This document shows, in pieces, positions 22,790-33,769 of a stretch of DNA of 64,000 bases. The translations under genes were made by a program, and so were the position numbers. The stretch is taken from the NCBI GenBank assembly GCA_964019135.1, contig OZ025258.1, positions 34,913,202 through 34,977,201 of the forward strand. The letters run 5' to 3'. The stretch's first letter is position 1. The number at the start of each line of letters is the position of its first letter. Under the pieces are notes generated by a model that saw nothing but the letters and a program-made list of their open reading frames with translations, ran no database searches and was not told the origin of the DNA. The DNA comes from Arenicola marina. Lineage: Eukaryota > Annelida > Polychaeta > Arenicolidae.

Positions 22790-23190
22790 TCCAGTTTCAT
22801 TTGTAGTTTTACTTTCTATAATTTTTCTCGCTTCGGCTGTTGTTGAGGGTACGGTGGGGAGTTATTGTTACCGGGATGTGGAGAAGGGCCGTGGCGCGGA
22901 GGAGGTTGTCAGCAACCCTGTGACCTCGATGAGGAGGTCACCGGAGCGGAGTCGCTTGACATCGTTGGTTCTCCGGCCAGATTTTGGATGGCTTTGTCCA
23001 GTGCAAATGGTGATAGTTTCGAAAGAGGTAAATCTCGATCAGTGGCCTGCGCCATAAAAAATCTTGAAAAATTGTCGTTTTGTGGATTTGGTTCATGTGT
23101 AGGAGAGCTTGTTTGAAGTTTCTTATTTGATCTTTCTTGTGTTTCTCTTGCATTTTGTCTGCAGGTATGTGTTTTTTTTCTTGGGCACTC
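22790..23190 (-). pseudogene. LINE ORF1 (gag-like) relic
   Basis: On the minus strand a frame beginning MSAQEKKHIPADKMQEKHKK (near 23190) leads, after a frame change, to PLSKLSPFALDKAIQNLAGEP (around 23040-22985). A further change gives VKRLRSGDLLIEVT and then VADNLLRATALLHIPVTITPHRTLN (ending near 22850). This is the conserved core of a gag-like ORF1 common in invertebrate LINEs: an SPF..I..LAG segment, a KRLRSGDLLIEV segment and a VTITPHRTLN segment. At least three frame changes make it a pseudogene. No linked endonuclease or RT is seen. Confidence 0.8.
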
Positions 23191-23589
23191 ATGTTGGGTT
23201 TAAATATTTCATCGTCCGTGGTCCCCACCCAACCCCGGAGCCCTCTTGGGACACTGATTTGGTGCGGTACTCCAACACCCGCTGCCAGGGATACACAGAC
23301 GGTATACTCGCATAACAAATACTTATTCTTCTTTTGGAAAAAAAGAGGTATCTGCCACTTGATTAGCCCAAGCCACCGCCCTAACAGGATCTTGTTCAGA
23401 GCAACTGAAATATGAGGTGTCTCAAAAGACTCATTGCATACGGTTGGTATGAATAATTGGGTGAAAATGTGTTTGATATGATGTTGTTGAACAAGAATCC
23501 GTGGACTTGACGAGCCGATTGATCAGACCGGGCCAAATCTGACATCCCGTCTAGGAGAAATAAGGGTCAAACTGGTATCTTTGTTGCAT

Positions 23590-23920
23590 GAGAATCGTGA
23601 GTCCGTGAAAAGCCCGGGACTTTCACGTGAAAAGTGCAAGACCACCCAAATTTACTGCGTTAAAAACGCGAGTCCGTGGAGAACCCGAGTTCTTCACTTG
23701 AAAAAAGCGAGTTCTGAGTGCCGTCTCGCTGTTTCCACGGATTTCATTTTTTCACGCGAGGGTCGCGTGAAAACGTAGAGACAGAGAGCGTGTGAAAGTC
23801 CCGGTATTTTCACGATACTCCTCGTGAAAATACCGGGATTACAACGCTACCGCTTGTGAAAGTCCCGAGTTCTTAACGTGAAAAACCCGAGTTTCTCACG
23901 TAAAAATCAGAAGCTGCATC
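23590..23920. repeat. Hairpin-rich GTGAAA/TTTCAC block, left outer flank
   Basis: This stretch is built from short variants of CGTGAAAA, GCGAGTCCGTG and their complements, giving many small palindromes. A related stretch in the opposite flank (29035-29115) has AAGCCGAGTCCG, GCGTGAAAAAAGCGAGTC and TTTTTTCACGACTCGC. It forms the outermost layer of the palindromic locus 23590-29120. No coding content. Confidence 0.75.
23799..23838. repeat. Perfect 17-bp stem hairpin
   Basis: Arms 23799-23815 and 23822-23838 are exact reverse complements (arm TCCCGGTATTTTCACGA), separated by the 6-nt loop TACTCC. Confidence 0.96.
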
Positions 23921-24289
23921 TTTTATCGCCCACAATGCCTCAAAAGTCCATATTATCGCCTGTGAATAAAGAAATCGGAAGTGACATATTCGTTACACGC
24001 CAGTGACACCTATAGTACAAATTTGGCTCGGACAACAAAGAATCTGAGATCATTGCGGCTTGGCATGGGTGTACATGATATCCACGTGGGTTTGGGGACA
24101 TGGGGATGGGGGGGGGACAGATTGTCATAGACTGAATATGGCGATGATCCTGTCGCTCACGCATAGGGATAGCTGTCTCTCATGCTAAGCAACGGGGGAA
24201 ATTTGGTCATGGCTATCTTGATCCTCCCCCCCCACCGGCCCCATCCCCCAGGTCCCTTAACCCACATGGATCGGTAGAGCCCACCCCAT
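23921..24289. other. No gene; spacer with C-rich and G-rich runs
   Basis: Spacer between the outer hairpin block and the 124-bp array. It contains a G-run near 24105-24117 and a C-run near 24227-24247, and no coding motif. The mirrored spacer on the other side (28560-29030) also has long G-runs. Confidence 0.6.
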
Positions 24290-25697
24290 GGCTGTGCTTT
24301 ATTTGTTCACGCTCGCTCCCCGTGGAGAAGGCGAGTCCTGCTCCCTCTCAGTACACAGTGAAATGGTCTCGCATATTTTACACGGCTTGCTTGCCGTGAA
24401 AAGCCCGAGACACCCTATACCCACTGACTGCATGTGCTTTATTTCTCCATGCTCGCCCCCCGTTGTAAAGGCGAGTCCGTGCTCTCTCTATACCACATAG
24501 TGCAGCGGTCTCGCTTATTTCACGGGTTGCTTGTCGTGAAAAGGCCGGGGCACCCTACCCAATGACTGTGCTCTATTTCTCCACGCTCGGCCCCCCGTTG
24601 TAAATGCGAGTCCGTGCTATCTCTGTAACACACAGTGCAGTGGTCTCGCATATTTGGCTGTGCCCTATTTCTCCACGCACGTTAACCGTGGAGAATTAGG
24701 TTCTGTAAACTACATGTTGCATTGGTCTCGCATATTTCACGGCTTGCTTGCGTTAAAAGCCCGGGACATCTCATCGCATGGCTGTGCCCTATTTCTCCAC
24801 GCACGTTCACCGTGGAGAATTAGGTTCTGTATACTACATGTTGCATTGGTCTCGCATATTTCACGGCTTGCTTGCGTTAAAAGCCCGGGACATCTCATCG
24901 CATGGCTGTGCCCTATTTCTCCACGCACGTTCACCGTGGAGAATTAGGTTCTCTATACTACATAATGCATTGGTCTCGCATATTTCACGCCTTGCTTGCG
25001 TGAAAAGCCCGGGACACCTCATCGCATGGCTGTGCCCCATTTCTCCACGCACGTTCACCGTGGAGAATTAGGTTCTCTATACTACATGTTGCATTGGTCT
25101 CGCATATTTCACGGCTTGCTTGCGTTAAAAGCCCTGGACATTCTCCACGCCCGATCACCGTGGAGAATTAGGTTCTCTATACTACATAATGCATTGGTCT
25201 CGCATATTTCACGGCTTGCTTGCGTGAAAAGCCCGGGACATCTCATCGCATGGCTGTGCCCTATTTCTCCACGCCCGGTCACCGTGGAGAATTAGGTTCT
25301 CTATACTACATAACGCATTGGTCTCGCATATTTCACGGCTTGCTTGCGTGAAAAGCCCGGGACATCTTATCGCATGGCTGTGCCCTATTTCTCCACGCAC
25401 GTTCACCGTGGAGAATTAGGTTCTGTATACTACATGTTGCATTGGTCTCGCATATTTCACGGCTTGCTTGCGTTAAAAGCCCCGGACATCTCATCGCATG
25501 GCTGTGCCCTATTTCTCCACGCACGTTCACCGTGGAGAATTAGGTTCTCTATACTACATGTTGCATTGGTCTCGCATATTTCACGGCTTGCTTGCGTGAA
25601 AAGCCCAGGACATCTCATCGCATGGCTGTGCCCTATTTCTCCACGCGCGTTCACCGTGGAGAATTAGGTTCTCTATACTACATGATGCATTGGTCTC
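24290..25697 (+). repeat. 124-bp satellite array, left arm
   Basis: Monomers start with GGCTGTGCCC at 24656, 24780, 24904, 25028, 25252, 25376, 25500 and 25624, a spacing of 124 bp; one monomer at 25141 is short by 24 bp. Each unit has two internal hairpins: TTCTCCACG with CGTGGAGAA around a 9-nt loop, and TTTCACG with CGTGAAA around GCTTGCTTG. Inner units are nearly identical; outer units (24290-24655) are more diverged but keep the same stems. The array stops at 25697 and the 21-bp satellite begins soon after. Open frames crossing the units are repeat by-products. Confidence 0.95.
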
Positions 25698-25732
25698 TAC
25701 GGAGCCCCGCTAGGGACATTCAGAATTATTTT

Positions 25733-27042
25733 TTATCTCGTTCGCACGAGATAGTATCTCGTTCGCACGAGATAGTATCTCGTTCGCACGACATAATATC
25801 TCGTGCGCACGACTTAGTATCTCGTTCGCACGACTTAGTATCTCGTTCGCACGACATAGTATCTCGTTCGCACGACATAGCATCTCGTTCGCACGACTTA
25901 GTATCTCGTTTGCACGTGATAGTATCTCGTTCGCACGACATAGTATCTCGTTCGCACGAGATAGTATCTCGTTCGCACGAGATAGCATCTCGTTCTCACG
26001 ACATAGCATCTCGTTCGCACGACTTAGTATCTCGTTTGCACGACATAGCATCTCGTTCGCACGACATAGTATCTCGTTCGCACGAGATAGCATCTCGTTC
26101 GCACGACTTAGTATCTCGTTCGCACGAGATAGCATCTCGTTCTCACGACTTAGTATCTCGTTCGCACGACTTAGTATCTCGTTCGCACGACATAGTATCT
26201 CGTTCGCACGAGATAGCATCTCGTTCGAACGACATAGTATCTCCTTCGCACGAGATAGCATCTCGTTCGCACGACATAGTATCTCGTTCGCACGACTTAG
26301 TATCTCGTTCGCACGACATAGTATCTCGTTCGCACGACATAATATCTCGTTCGCACGACATAGCATCTCGTTCGCACGACTTAGTATCTCGTTCGCACGA
26401 CTTAGTATCTCGTTCGCACGACTTAGTATCTCGTTTGCACGTGATAGTATCTCGTTCGCACGACATAGTATCTCGTTCGCACGAGATAGTATCTCGTTCG
26501 CACGAGATAGCATCTCGTTCTCACGACATAGCATCTCGTTCGCACGACTTAGTATCTCGTTTGCACGACATAGCATCTCGTTCGCACGACATAGTATCTC
26601 GTTCGCACGAGATAGCATCTCGTTCGCACGACTTAGTATCTCGTTCGCACGAGATAGCATCTCGTTCTCACGACTTAGTATCTCGTTCGCACGACTTAGT
26701 ATCTCGTTCGCACGACATAGTATCTCGTTCGCACGAGATAGCATCTCGTTCGAACGACATAGTATCTCCTTCGCACGAGATAGCATCTCGTTCGCACGAC
26801 ATAGCATCTCGTTCGCACGACATAGTATCTCGTTCGCACGACTTAGTATCTCGTTCGCACGACATAGTATCTCGTTCGCACGACATAATATCTCGTTCGC
26901 ACGACATAGCATCTCGTTCGCACGACTTAGTATCTCGTTCGCACGACTTAGTATCTCGTTCGCACGAGATAGTATCTCGTTTGCACGACATAGCATCTCG
27001 TTCGCACGAGATAGTATCTCGTTCGCACGACATAGTGTCTTT
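25733..27042. repeat. 21-bp palindromic satellite with 525-bp higher-order repeat
   Basis: About 62 head-to-tail units of 21 bp. The commonest are ATCTCGTTCGCACGACATAGT, ending CTTAGT or GAGATAG in other variants; the latter form a perfect 7-bp stem (ATCTCGT/ACGAGAT) with a TCGC loop. Variant order repeats with a period of 525 bp (25 units): the rare TGCACGTGAT unit is at 25911 and 26436, the rare CTCCTTCGCA unit at 26241 and 26766. The second block has one extra unit near 26790. Because 21 is divisible by three and no unit has a stop, long frames stay open on both strands (504 codons on plus, 428 on minus); I do not regard them as genes. Confidence 0.96.
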
Positions 27043-27224
27043 GGTAGATTTAGCGCCAGGAGAAGGAAGGGTCACATCAGTACGAATATCCTATATGCTT
27101 TGCTAAAAACCAGTGACCGGTCGGAAACCGGGGGCGTGGGAGGGGGCACTACATAGTAAGCACGACATGTCTATAGTGGTGGGGTTGTGCCGCCCGTGCC
27201 ATAGTGGGCATATATGGAGAACTA

Positions 27225-27424
27225 NNNNNNNNNNNNNNNNNNNNNNNNNNNNNNNNNNNNNNNNNNNNNNNNNNNNNNNNNNNNNNNNNNNNNNNNNNNN
27301 NNNNNNNNNNNNNNNNNNNNNNNNNNNNNNNNNNNNNNNNNNNNNNNNNNNNNNNNNNNNNNNNNNNNNNNNNNNNNNNNNNNNNNNNNNNNNNNNNNNN
27401 NNNNNNNNNNNNNNNNNNNNNNNN
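27225..27424. other. Assembly gap (200 N)
   Basis: Exactly 200 unknown bases, a size often used as a placeholder, so the true length is unknown. It falls between the central satellite and the right arm of the palindromic locus. Sequence of 27043-27224 is unique within the window. Confidence 0.98.
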
Positions 27425-28560
27425 CTCCACGGTGACCGGGCGTGGAGAAATAGGGCACAGCCATGCGATGAGATGTCCCTGGCTTTTCACGCAAGCAAGC
27501 CGTGAAATATGCGAGACCAATGCAACATGTAGTATACAGAACCTAATTCTCCACGGTGAACGTGCGTGGAGAAATAGGGCACAGCCATGCGATGAGGTGT
27601 CCCGGGCTTTTCACGCAAGCAAGCCGTGAAATATGCGAGACCAATGCATCATGTAGTATAGAGAACCTAATTCTCCACGGTGAACGTGCGTGGAGAAATA
27701 GGGCACAGTCATGCGATGAGGTGTCCCGGGTTTTTCACGCAAGCAAGCCGTGAAATATGCGAGACCAATGCATCATGTAGTATAGAGAACCTAATTCTCC
27801 ACGGTGAACGTGCGTGGAGAAATAGGGCACAACCATGCGATGAGATGTCCCTAACTTTTCACGCAAGCAAGCCGTGAAATATGCGAGACCAATGCATCAT
27901 GTAGTATAGAGAACCTAATTCTCCACGGTAAACGTGCGTGGAGAAATAGGGCACAGTCATGCGATGAGGTGTCCCGGGTTTTTCACGCAAGCAAGCCGTG
28001 AAATATGCGAGACCAATGCATCATGTAGTGTAGAGAACCTAATTCTCCACGGTGAACGTGCGTGGAGAAATAGGGCACAGCCATGCGATGAGATGTCCCG
28101 GGCTTTTCACGCAAGCAAGCCGTGAAATATGCGAGACCAATGCATCATGTAGTATAGAGAGACGAACCCTAATTTTCCACGGTGAACGTGCGTGGAGAAA
28201 TAGGTCACAGCCATGCGATGAAGTGTCCCGGGGTCTTCACGGCAAGCAAGCCGTGAAATATGCGAGACCGCTGCACTATGTGGTATAGAGAGAGCACGGA
28301 CTCGCATTTGCAACGGGGGGCGAGTGTGGAGAAATAGATCACAGTCATTTGGTAGGGTGTCCCGGGGTTTTCACGGCAGACAAGCCGTGAAATAAGCGAG
28401 ACCGCTGCACTATGTGGTATAGAGAAAGCACGGACTCGCATTTACAACGGGGGGCGAGTGTGGAAAAATGAGTGTGAAAGTCCTGGGCGAGACCACTACA
28501 CTGTGTAGGGGGAAGTGCGTGGAGAAATAGAGCACAGCGATGGATTGACAAGTCCCAGGC
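27425..28560 (-). repeat. 124-bp satellite array, right arm, inverted
   Basis: The same 124-bp monomer as the left arm in the opposite orientation, with period 124 from about 27430 to 28180. Outer units (28180-28560) switch to the diverged type with GCACGGACTCGCATTT and a G-run, mirroring 24290-24655. The first unit after the gap has the GACCGGGCGTGGAG variant that also occurs in the left arm at 25270. In the outer units the second hairpin is longer (TTCACGGC/GCCGTGAA). The two arms are thus mirror images in both sequence and order of variants. Confidence 0.95.
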
Positions 28561-29130
28561 TTTCTGTCGCCTCTGTCACGCCTCTGCCACTGCCTAAATG
28601 CACGCTTCTCGCACCATGTACACTCGCTCGCTTCGCCAGCTACGCTCAGGCTAAGAGGGTCGATGCCCGGGGGTCGATGGCGGGGGTGGAGGTGAGCGCG
28701 GGCGGGCGGGGGTACACAACTATTTGATAAAGGGACAGATCAGCTCCCCAACCGACTTAGCTTTCTAGCTGTGCCACTAAGCAAAGTAGACTCGTTGGCG
28801 GGTGGCCGGGGGGGGGGGGGGGGTGGGTGGGGCGGCAGAACCTGTCAGAAAAAGGGACACATAACTATGGTTACTACCGCTCTCCCCCATCCATCCCCAC
28901 CCCACTAAGACTCCTGTGCCCTAGTCAAAGTTGGACATTTCCATATTCGCCCAGCTAAGGTTTGTACTTTAGACAAATTTCGTTGCAACTGCACTAGGAC
29001 AGTGTTTGTCGGCGGCATGGTTTACCCAACCGCTTGTCGCCGTTAAAAAGCCGAGTCCGAAAAGAAACTGCGTGAAAAAAGCGAGTCGGGCTGGCTCTAT
29101 TTTTTCACGACTCGCTATTTTCATGCAACA
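28561..29130. other. Right outer flank: G-runs and GTGAAA hairpin relics
   Basis: A G-rich stretch (about 28660-28850, including an uninterrupted run of more than ten G near 28810) is followed at 29035-29115 by AAGCCGAGTCCG and TTTTTTCACGACTCGC motifs that echo the left outer flank at 23590-23920. No coding motif. Confidence 0.6.
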
Positions 29131-31639
29131 TCTTGCAGAAATTTTGAGTTTTAACTCAACCAGCAGACCGCGCGTTGTACGACATGCAGATGTTAAACAT
29201 GGAGGTGCACCGGGCCTATTCTACTTTTCCCCGAAGCCGCAGGGGGCCGCATCATATGGTGAATATTCACGTGTGAGAAAATGCTGTATAATATAAACAG
29301 TTGCTACAGAAAGACACAGTTCAAAGGTTGAGATCCCAATTAGTCGGACACGGTGAAACATGCTGCCGTCAACTAGAACGGCCAAAGACCCATTATGCTT
29401 AATATTGTTTGTGTTAAAGCAAGAAAGTCTCAATGCTACGAATTCACCCCAGCCTTAACGGTGGCCTGACGGATAGGGCGGTTAGGCGTTGTGGTGATCT
29501 TGGCTGTACCTGGTGTTCTTGTTTCCGAATCGCCACAATATGAACTTCTAGCGGAGAGTGACGACGGGCCATTGACCTATACTGCCGCCGACTTCTTTAT
29601 GTCCACCGATGTATAAGGCTAGATCGTAATGCGGTTTCGTCTATCAACAACCGATGCGTTCATAGAGCCGTAAACCCTTTCCATGCTTTCCACGACACCA
29701 GACACAAAAGTATATAAATATATGGGGCAACTATTCTGCGGCCCGTTCTTGAAATCCTATTTATAGTTTATTGCAAAGTTTTGGTTCCCGCTGTAATTCA
29801 AATACTTAAATGTAAAACTAAAATACTTAAAATTAGACTTCAATCCCCTTTAGGACGCGCCTGTGCAGGGAATGTTTTGACCGCTGACATACATAAAGAC
29901 ATTATTTCAGTGACAGAAAAATTACGCCGCATTGTCAGGTGGTAAAATGGTTATAAGTTGTCGTTTGATCCGTGGATATTAAATTGCCATGGGTTCCCTG
30001 GAAGCTTTGAGAGGCATTACACATCACAAGATATATGCGAGACCCCCGAGGCAACAAATAACATATCACATGAGAGATTCGGAGATTTGAATGTAATAAA
30101 GATATATCAGCCCTTACAGTGCAAGATTCAAGATTGATTCAAATGAGATTGATTGTATTTACTGTCGCAAGATGAAGGATGAAGGCGGGAAAGGGGGAGG
30201 GGGGTTGCGCGTCGGGTTTGAATATGCTTTGGTTCCCTTTCGTTCACCAAACAATGCGAGTGGAACTAAACACGGTCTGTGGTCAAGTTGATTACCAAAA
30301 GTGATTAAATATTAGGATATATTTGATGATTCCTACTCTGGGGTGTTGAGCTGCAGACCCGGAGGCCCAACGACTTGAGCCATGAAATCTGTTTCTGGAG
30401 ACTTACATTGGACACTATTGGAATATGTTGTTTGACCCAAAGTGGCCATCATGTGCACAGCGGTTGCCTGAAGCCCTCACATTTAATGTTGCCCACTTCT
30501 AAATACATGTTCGATGACTTACTGCGCTTCGGTGGGAAAACGGAAAACATGATCGAGATTGAGGCACCTGCCTGTAGGCCTGGCGTTATATTCGCCAATC
30601 AGGCGAGCAGTCGAGCCGCCGTGGATCGTCCAGAATCATTAAAGCGGGTGTCCAACCTAATTTAATCACGATCTGCACCGAAAGTTCACATCTTAAAATT
30701 AAATTGGCGAGTGTTAATGCCTCGTTTCGGCCGACTAGTAAGGAGAAAAAAATTAAGTCAACCCGCCCCCAGCAATGTCAAGCAGAGCGCCATTTTGCCG
30801 GGAGCAGTGACGTGTATTGTGACTATTCATGTGGCGCCGCCTTACGTTATTACTCGCGGAGAGAGAGATCAGAGCCGCGATTTACAGATGAACAGCGGAA
30901 GCTCCAAGCCACGCAGTAGACCATGATCTCAGTGTTTCATGGAAAAGTACCATCTGAACAAATTGATATATGTCTTACGACGATTGATTCCGCAACAATG
31001 CCATGATTGGAGTTAGAACCGCAGTACTTTATATTAGCGTGATCACGCGCTCTTGTTTTGCTCACACAATAGTCGTAATTTCAGGTTTGAATAAATTAGA
31101 GTATCGCCTCCTGATTGGTCAATCGCCGACACACCTTCAAAAAGGGCTGCCGCCTGGGTAGGCGGCGAAATCGTGCCGGGCGGTCACTTCTAAATTTGAT
31201 TGTGAGCTATAGATTAGATGAAAAATTATGTAATTTGGAAGATAGACAATTAGGTATTATATGAATCGGTAAAACAGCGTTAGAGGCCAGGCTGGCGGTT
31301 CCCTTTAAGTAACACTTGAGCCATTCACGAAACTAATTACTCATCATATATACCTTCGTCACGGGTGGGATCTAGGTCAAGGCCAAGTGATCGCGATCTC
31401 ACGCCGATTCCGAGGCCTAACCCGTCAGTCTGGGAGCTGGTTCCATATAAACCTGATGCTCAAGAAGCTCACACATCCAGTTCCCGCAATAGTAGATGAA
31501 ACGCGATCAGATTAACCCGTAACTCTGCAGAGATTGTGTCATTCATCTGTTAAGTGGGTCAGAATGGAAGCAATACAGGAAATGACGGGATAGCCGGGGG
31601 TGTGGCGATCAACCCGATGGGCTGAGTGCACAGTGCTGG
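29131..31639. other. No recognisable gene
   Basis: About 2.5 kb of mixed composition. A short segment, 29440-29490 (ATTCACCCCAGCCTTAAC and following bases), matches 62297-62340 at the start of a Z copy, so a trace of family Z may lie here. 30700-30930 is CpG-rich with small open frames on the plus strand that match no family I know. No splice-bounded exon could be argued. Confidence 0.45.
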
Positions 31640-33267
31640 GCACGTTAAGTGCTGCCGTCTTCATACACGCGGAAATGGGGTAAACACTCCTTACAAAAAC
31701 TGTGAGGTCCAGGTGATATCTCTTGGTGGCGGGCGCGATGGCTTCTCCGGTGTTGTTAGTGGGTGTTGACATTCTCTGAACCCGTGATGAAACGGCTGGT
31801 GCTACAGCCCATTAGGGACCCACATCTTAGACTTGGCGGAGTGATCTATGATGTGGGCTGAGGGGGCCACGCAGCCCATTGTGCGTGATTGTAATGGCGT
31901 GAGACTGATTGCGGGTGGGATTTATGATGCATCAGTAGCTGCTCCGTATTTTTGTTTGGCGATCGTTATGACGATATAGTACCATAGACGCCCCTCCCCC
32001 TACACCCCCCTCCCCCGCCCCCCGCTAATCCCTCCTGGTTCCTCTCGCCCCATCACGACCGTCACACATCCAGTGTCAGCGCCACCTACCGCCATTGCCA
32101 TGGCAACCATCACCACGCATAGCGTCGCCACCTACAAAATTCCGTGTTCAGTGCCAAATCGCAGCCACGATATTCACAGTTGTTACCACAATAAGAATGC
32201 ACACAGCACACCAAGACTATACCCCTATTCCCCCATTCTGCTAAGCATCATGATAGTAGAAAAAACACACCCAGCGTTTTAGCGAACCGTCAGCAATCAT
32301 ATTAAAGTCGCAAAACCGCAGACAGGCCTGCCTCGTACTGACTTCAGCGTCGACGGTTCACCCCGGCGCACTGCTGCCAGATCCCCCTATCACGTCACAG
32401 TCCCACCATAACGTAACCCCCTCTCCCCTGTGTCCACGTTAGCGGCCGTCTGCCGACACTGTCATCTCTGACTAGCGGATGGCCAGACCGCCCTTGTCCA
32501 GCTTATATTACACACCGGAAGTGACGTGTTTCCCAATCAGTTATAGGCCATTTCTCCCGGTCTCGTGGCATATATCGGTCCTCTGACGATGATTGACAAT
32601 GTTTATTAGATCAGAGGCAAAACCATAACGATTTATAGACATAACGATTTATAGACCATAAAATTCGTGTATACTTCATTTTGCCATAGTTAGGGGTCGC
32701 CGGTATGGTCTGTTGTAAGCCGATCTCCAGTGACCCGTTCGGACGGATGACACATGCGGCGCATGGTACGGAATGGTACGGACTTACAGGTCAGCAAACG
32801 TCACCGGTGGCAAGCATTTACTTTCCGTCTTATAAAATGATTATACACAGATATTAAGATGGAACGATCTACCGAACATGCGGTTTACGTGGTAATAGAA
32901 ATTGTCCAATTGTACGTTTGGACCGTTGCACATGACTAACATTGTTGTGTCTCCTGTTTTTGATGTTTAGCCTGCTAACCCAACTATGGTTTATATAAGA
33001 ATTGGAGCTTATGACTACTTCAGAATAATTGCAATTGAGTTTGCTTGCGTATTCTGGAATTGTAGAACCGAAGAGCAAATCTACTAAGCTAGGATTTAAG
33101 AATAAAAATAACTGACTTATACAGGGAGCCGCGTTAGTCGAGAGCTAGTTTGCTCGATTGCATCTCAGCTGGCATGCGGGTTCAAGTTATCTGAGGCCGT
33201 TACATCCTGTCATCGGATTGCACCTAATGAGTCATTATCCCAGTATTTAATCATAGGTGCATCTCTC
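31640..33267 (+). repeat. Repeat family Z, P and Q 5' part (copy C, left piece)
   Basis: 31640-32640 matches module P at 6200-7600 and 62340-63500; 32640-33267 matches the start of module Q at 63500-63920 and, inverted, 5450-6130. The copy stops abruptly at GCATCTCTC (33259-33267) and resumes at the same nine bases at 40588. In the inverted copy A the sequence runs through this point without interruption. Confidence 0.82.
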
Positions 33268-33318
33268 GCGTTTTTGTAATTCACACCCGGTTGGCGCTTC
33301 CGGTTCCTCAATTTTGCA
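33268..33318 (+). repeat. Left terminal inverted repeat
   Basis: Pairs with 40537-40587. The first 28 bases are identical in reverse complement, then one mismatch, 11 matches, and a less exact stretch ending ATTTTGCA. Confidence 0.93.
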
Positions 33319-33567
33319 TATTTTATTTTTCATAAACACTGATGACTATTCAGTACGTCGCCGCAGGCAGGAAACTGACAGTGACAGCGTGTAAGCTGGC
33401 CACTTCGACGGAATATTTACCCAGTTTGAAATGATCTGACGAGCAAAAATAAAGCCGAAAAGGAAGGTGATACAGACAGTGAAGCTAAAGCTGTCAACAA
33501 GTTTGATGTGCTTTGAGAGAACGTGACAGGGGCGAAGCGGAGGCTGACAAAGCAAGACAGCCAGGCG

Positions 33568-33648
33568 GGTAGCCTGAACAGACGTTAAATCGCTGACATG
33601 TTAATAGTCTATCAACATGTCAGCGACTTAACGTCTGTTCAGGCTACC
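33568..33648. mobile_element. Tiny palindromic element (near-perfect 35-bp hairpin)
   Basis: Arms 33568-33602 and 33614-33648 are reverse complements with a single mismatch; the loop is 11 nt. Read as an insertion, 33570-33646 (77 bp, starting TAGCCTGAACAGACGTTA) is flanked by CCAGGCGGG at 33561-33569 and 33647-33655, a 9-bp direct repeat. That would make it one of the smallest MITE-like insertions possible. It lies inside the 7.3-kb TIR element, whose ends are different in sequence. Confidence 0.85.
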
Positions 33649-33769
33649 AGGCGGGCAGCATCACAGAATCAAAGCAACGATAGGCCTATCGAGAGCTGGG
33701 CCTGGGCTCGATCCGCCACTGCCCTCTATCAAACCGGCTCAAAGCAACGTTGTTAATTTGTTAATTTTA

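Noticed and set aside
24654-25667. Series of about 97-107-codon frames on both strands
   Set aside because: They recur every 124 bp and merely translate the satellite monomers. The same holds for the frames at 27556-28288.
25592-27106. Open frame of 504 codons on the plus strand and 428 codons on the minus strand
   Set aside because: Both are translations of the 21-bp satellite, whose unit is a multiple of three and has no stop in several phases. The peptides are pure heptad repeats with no other sequence evidence.
27113-27629. Open frames crossing the N gap
   Set aside because: They exist only because unknown bases contain no stops.
24290-28560. CRISPR array, because of regular hairpin repeats
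   Set aside because: The sequence is eukaryotic, repeats are contiguous 124-bp monomers without unique spacers, and there are no cas genes.
30700-30930. CpG-rich first exon of a host gene
   Set aside because: The small frames have no recognisable domain and no splice site could be argued; composition alone is too weak.
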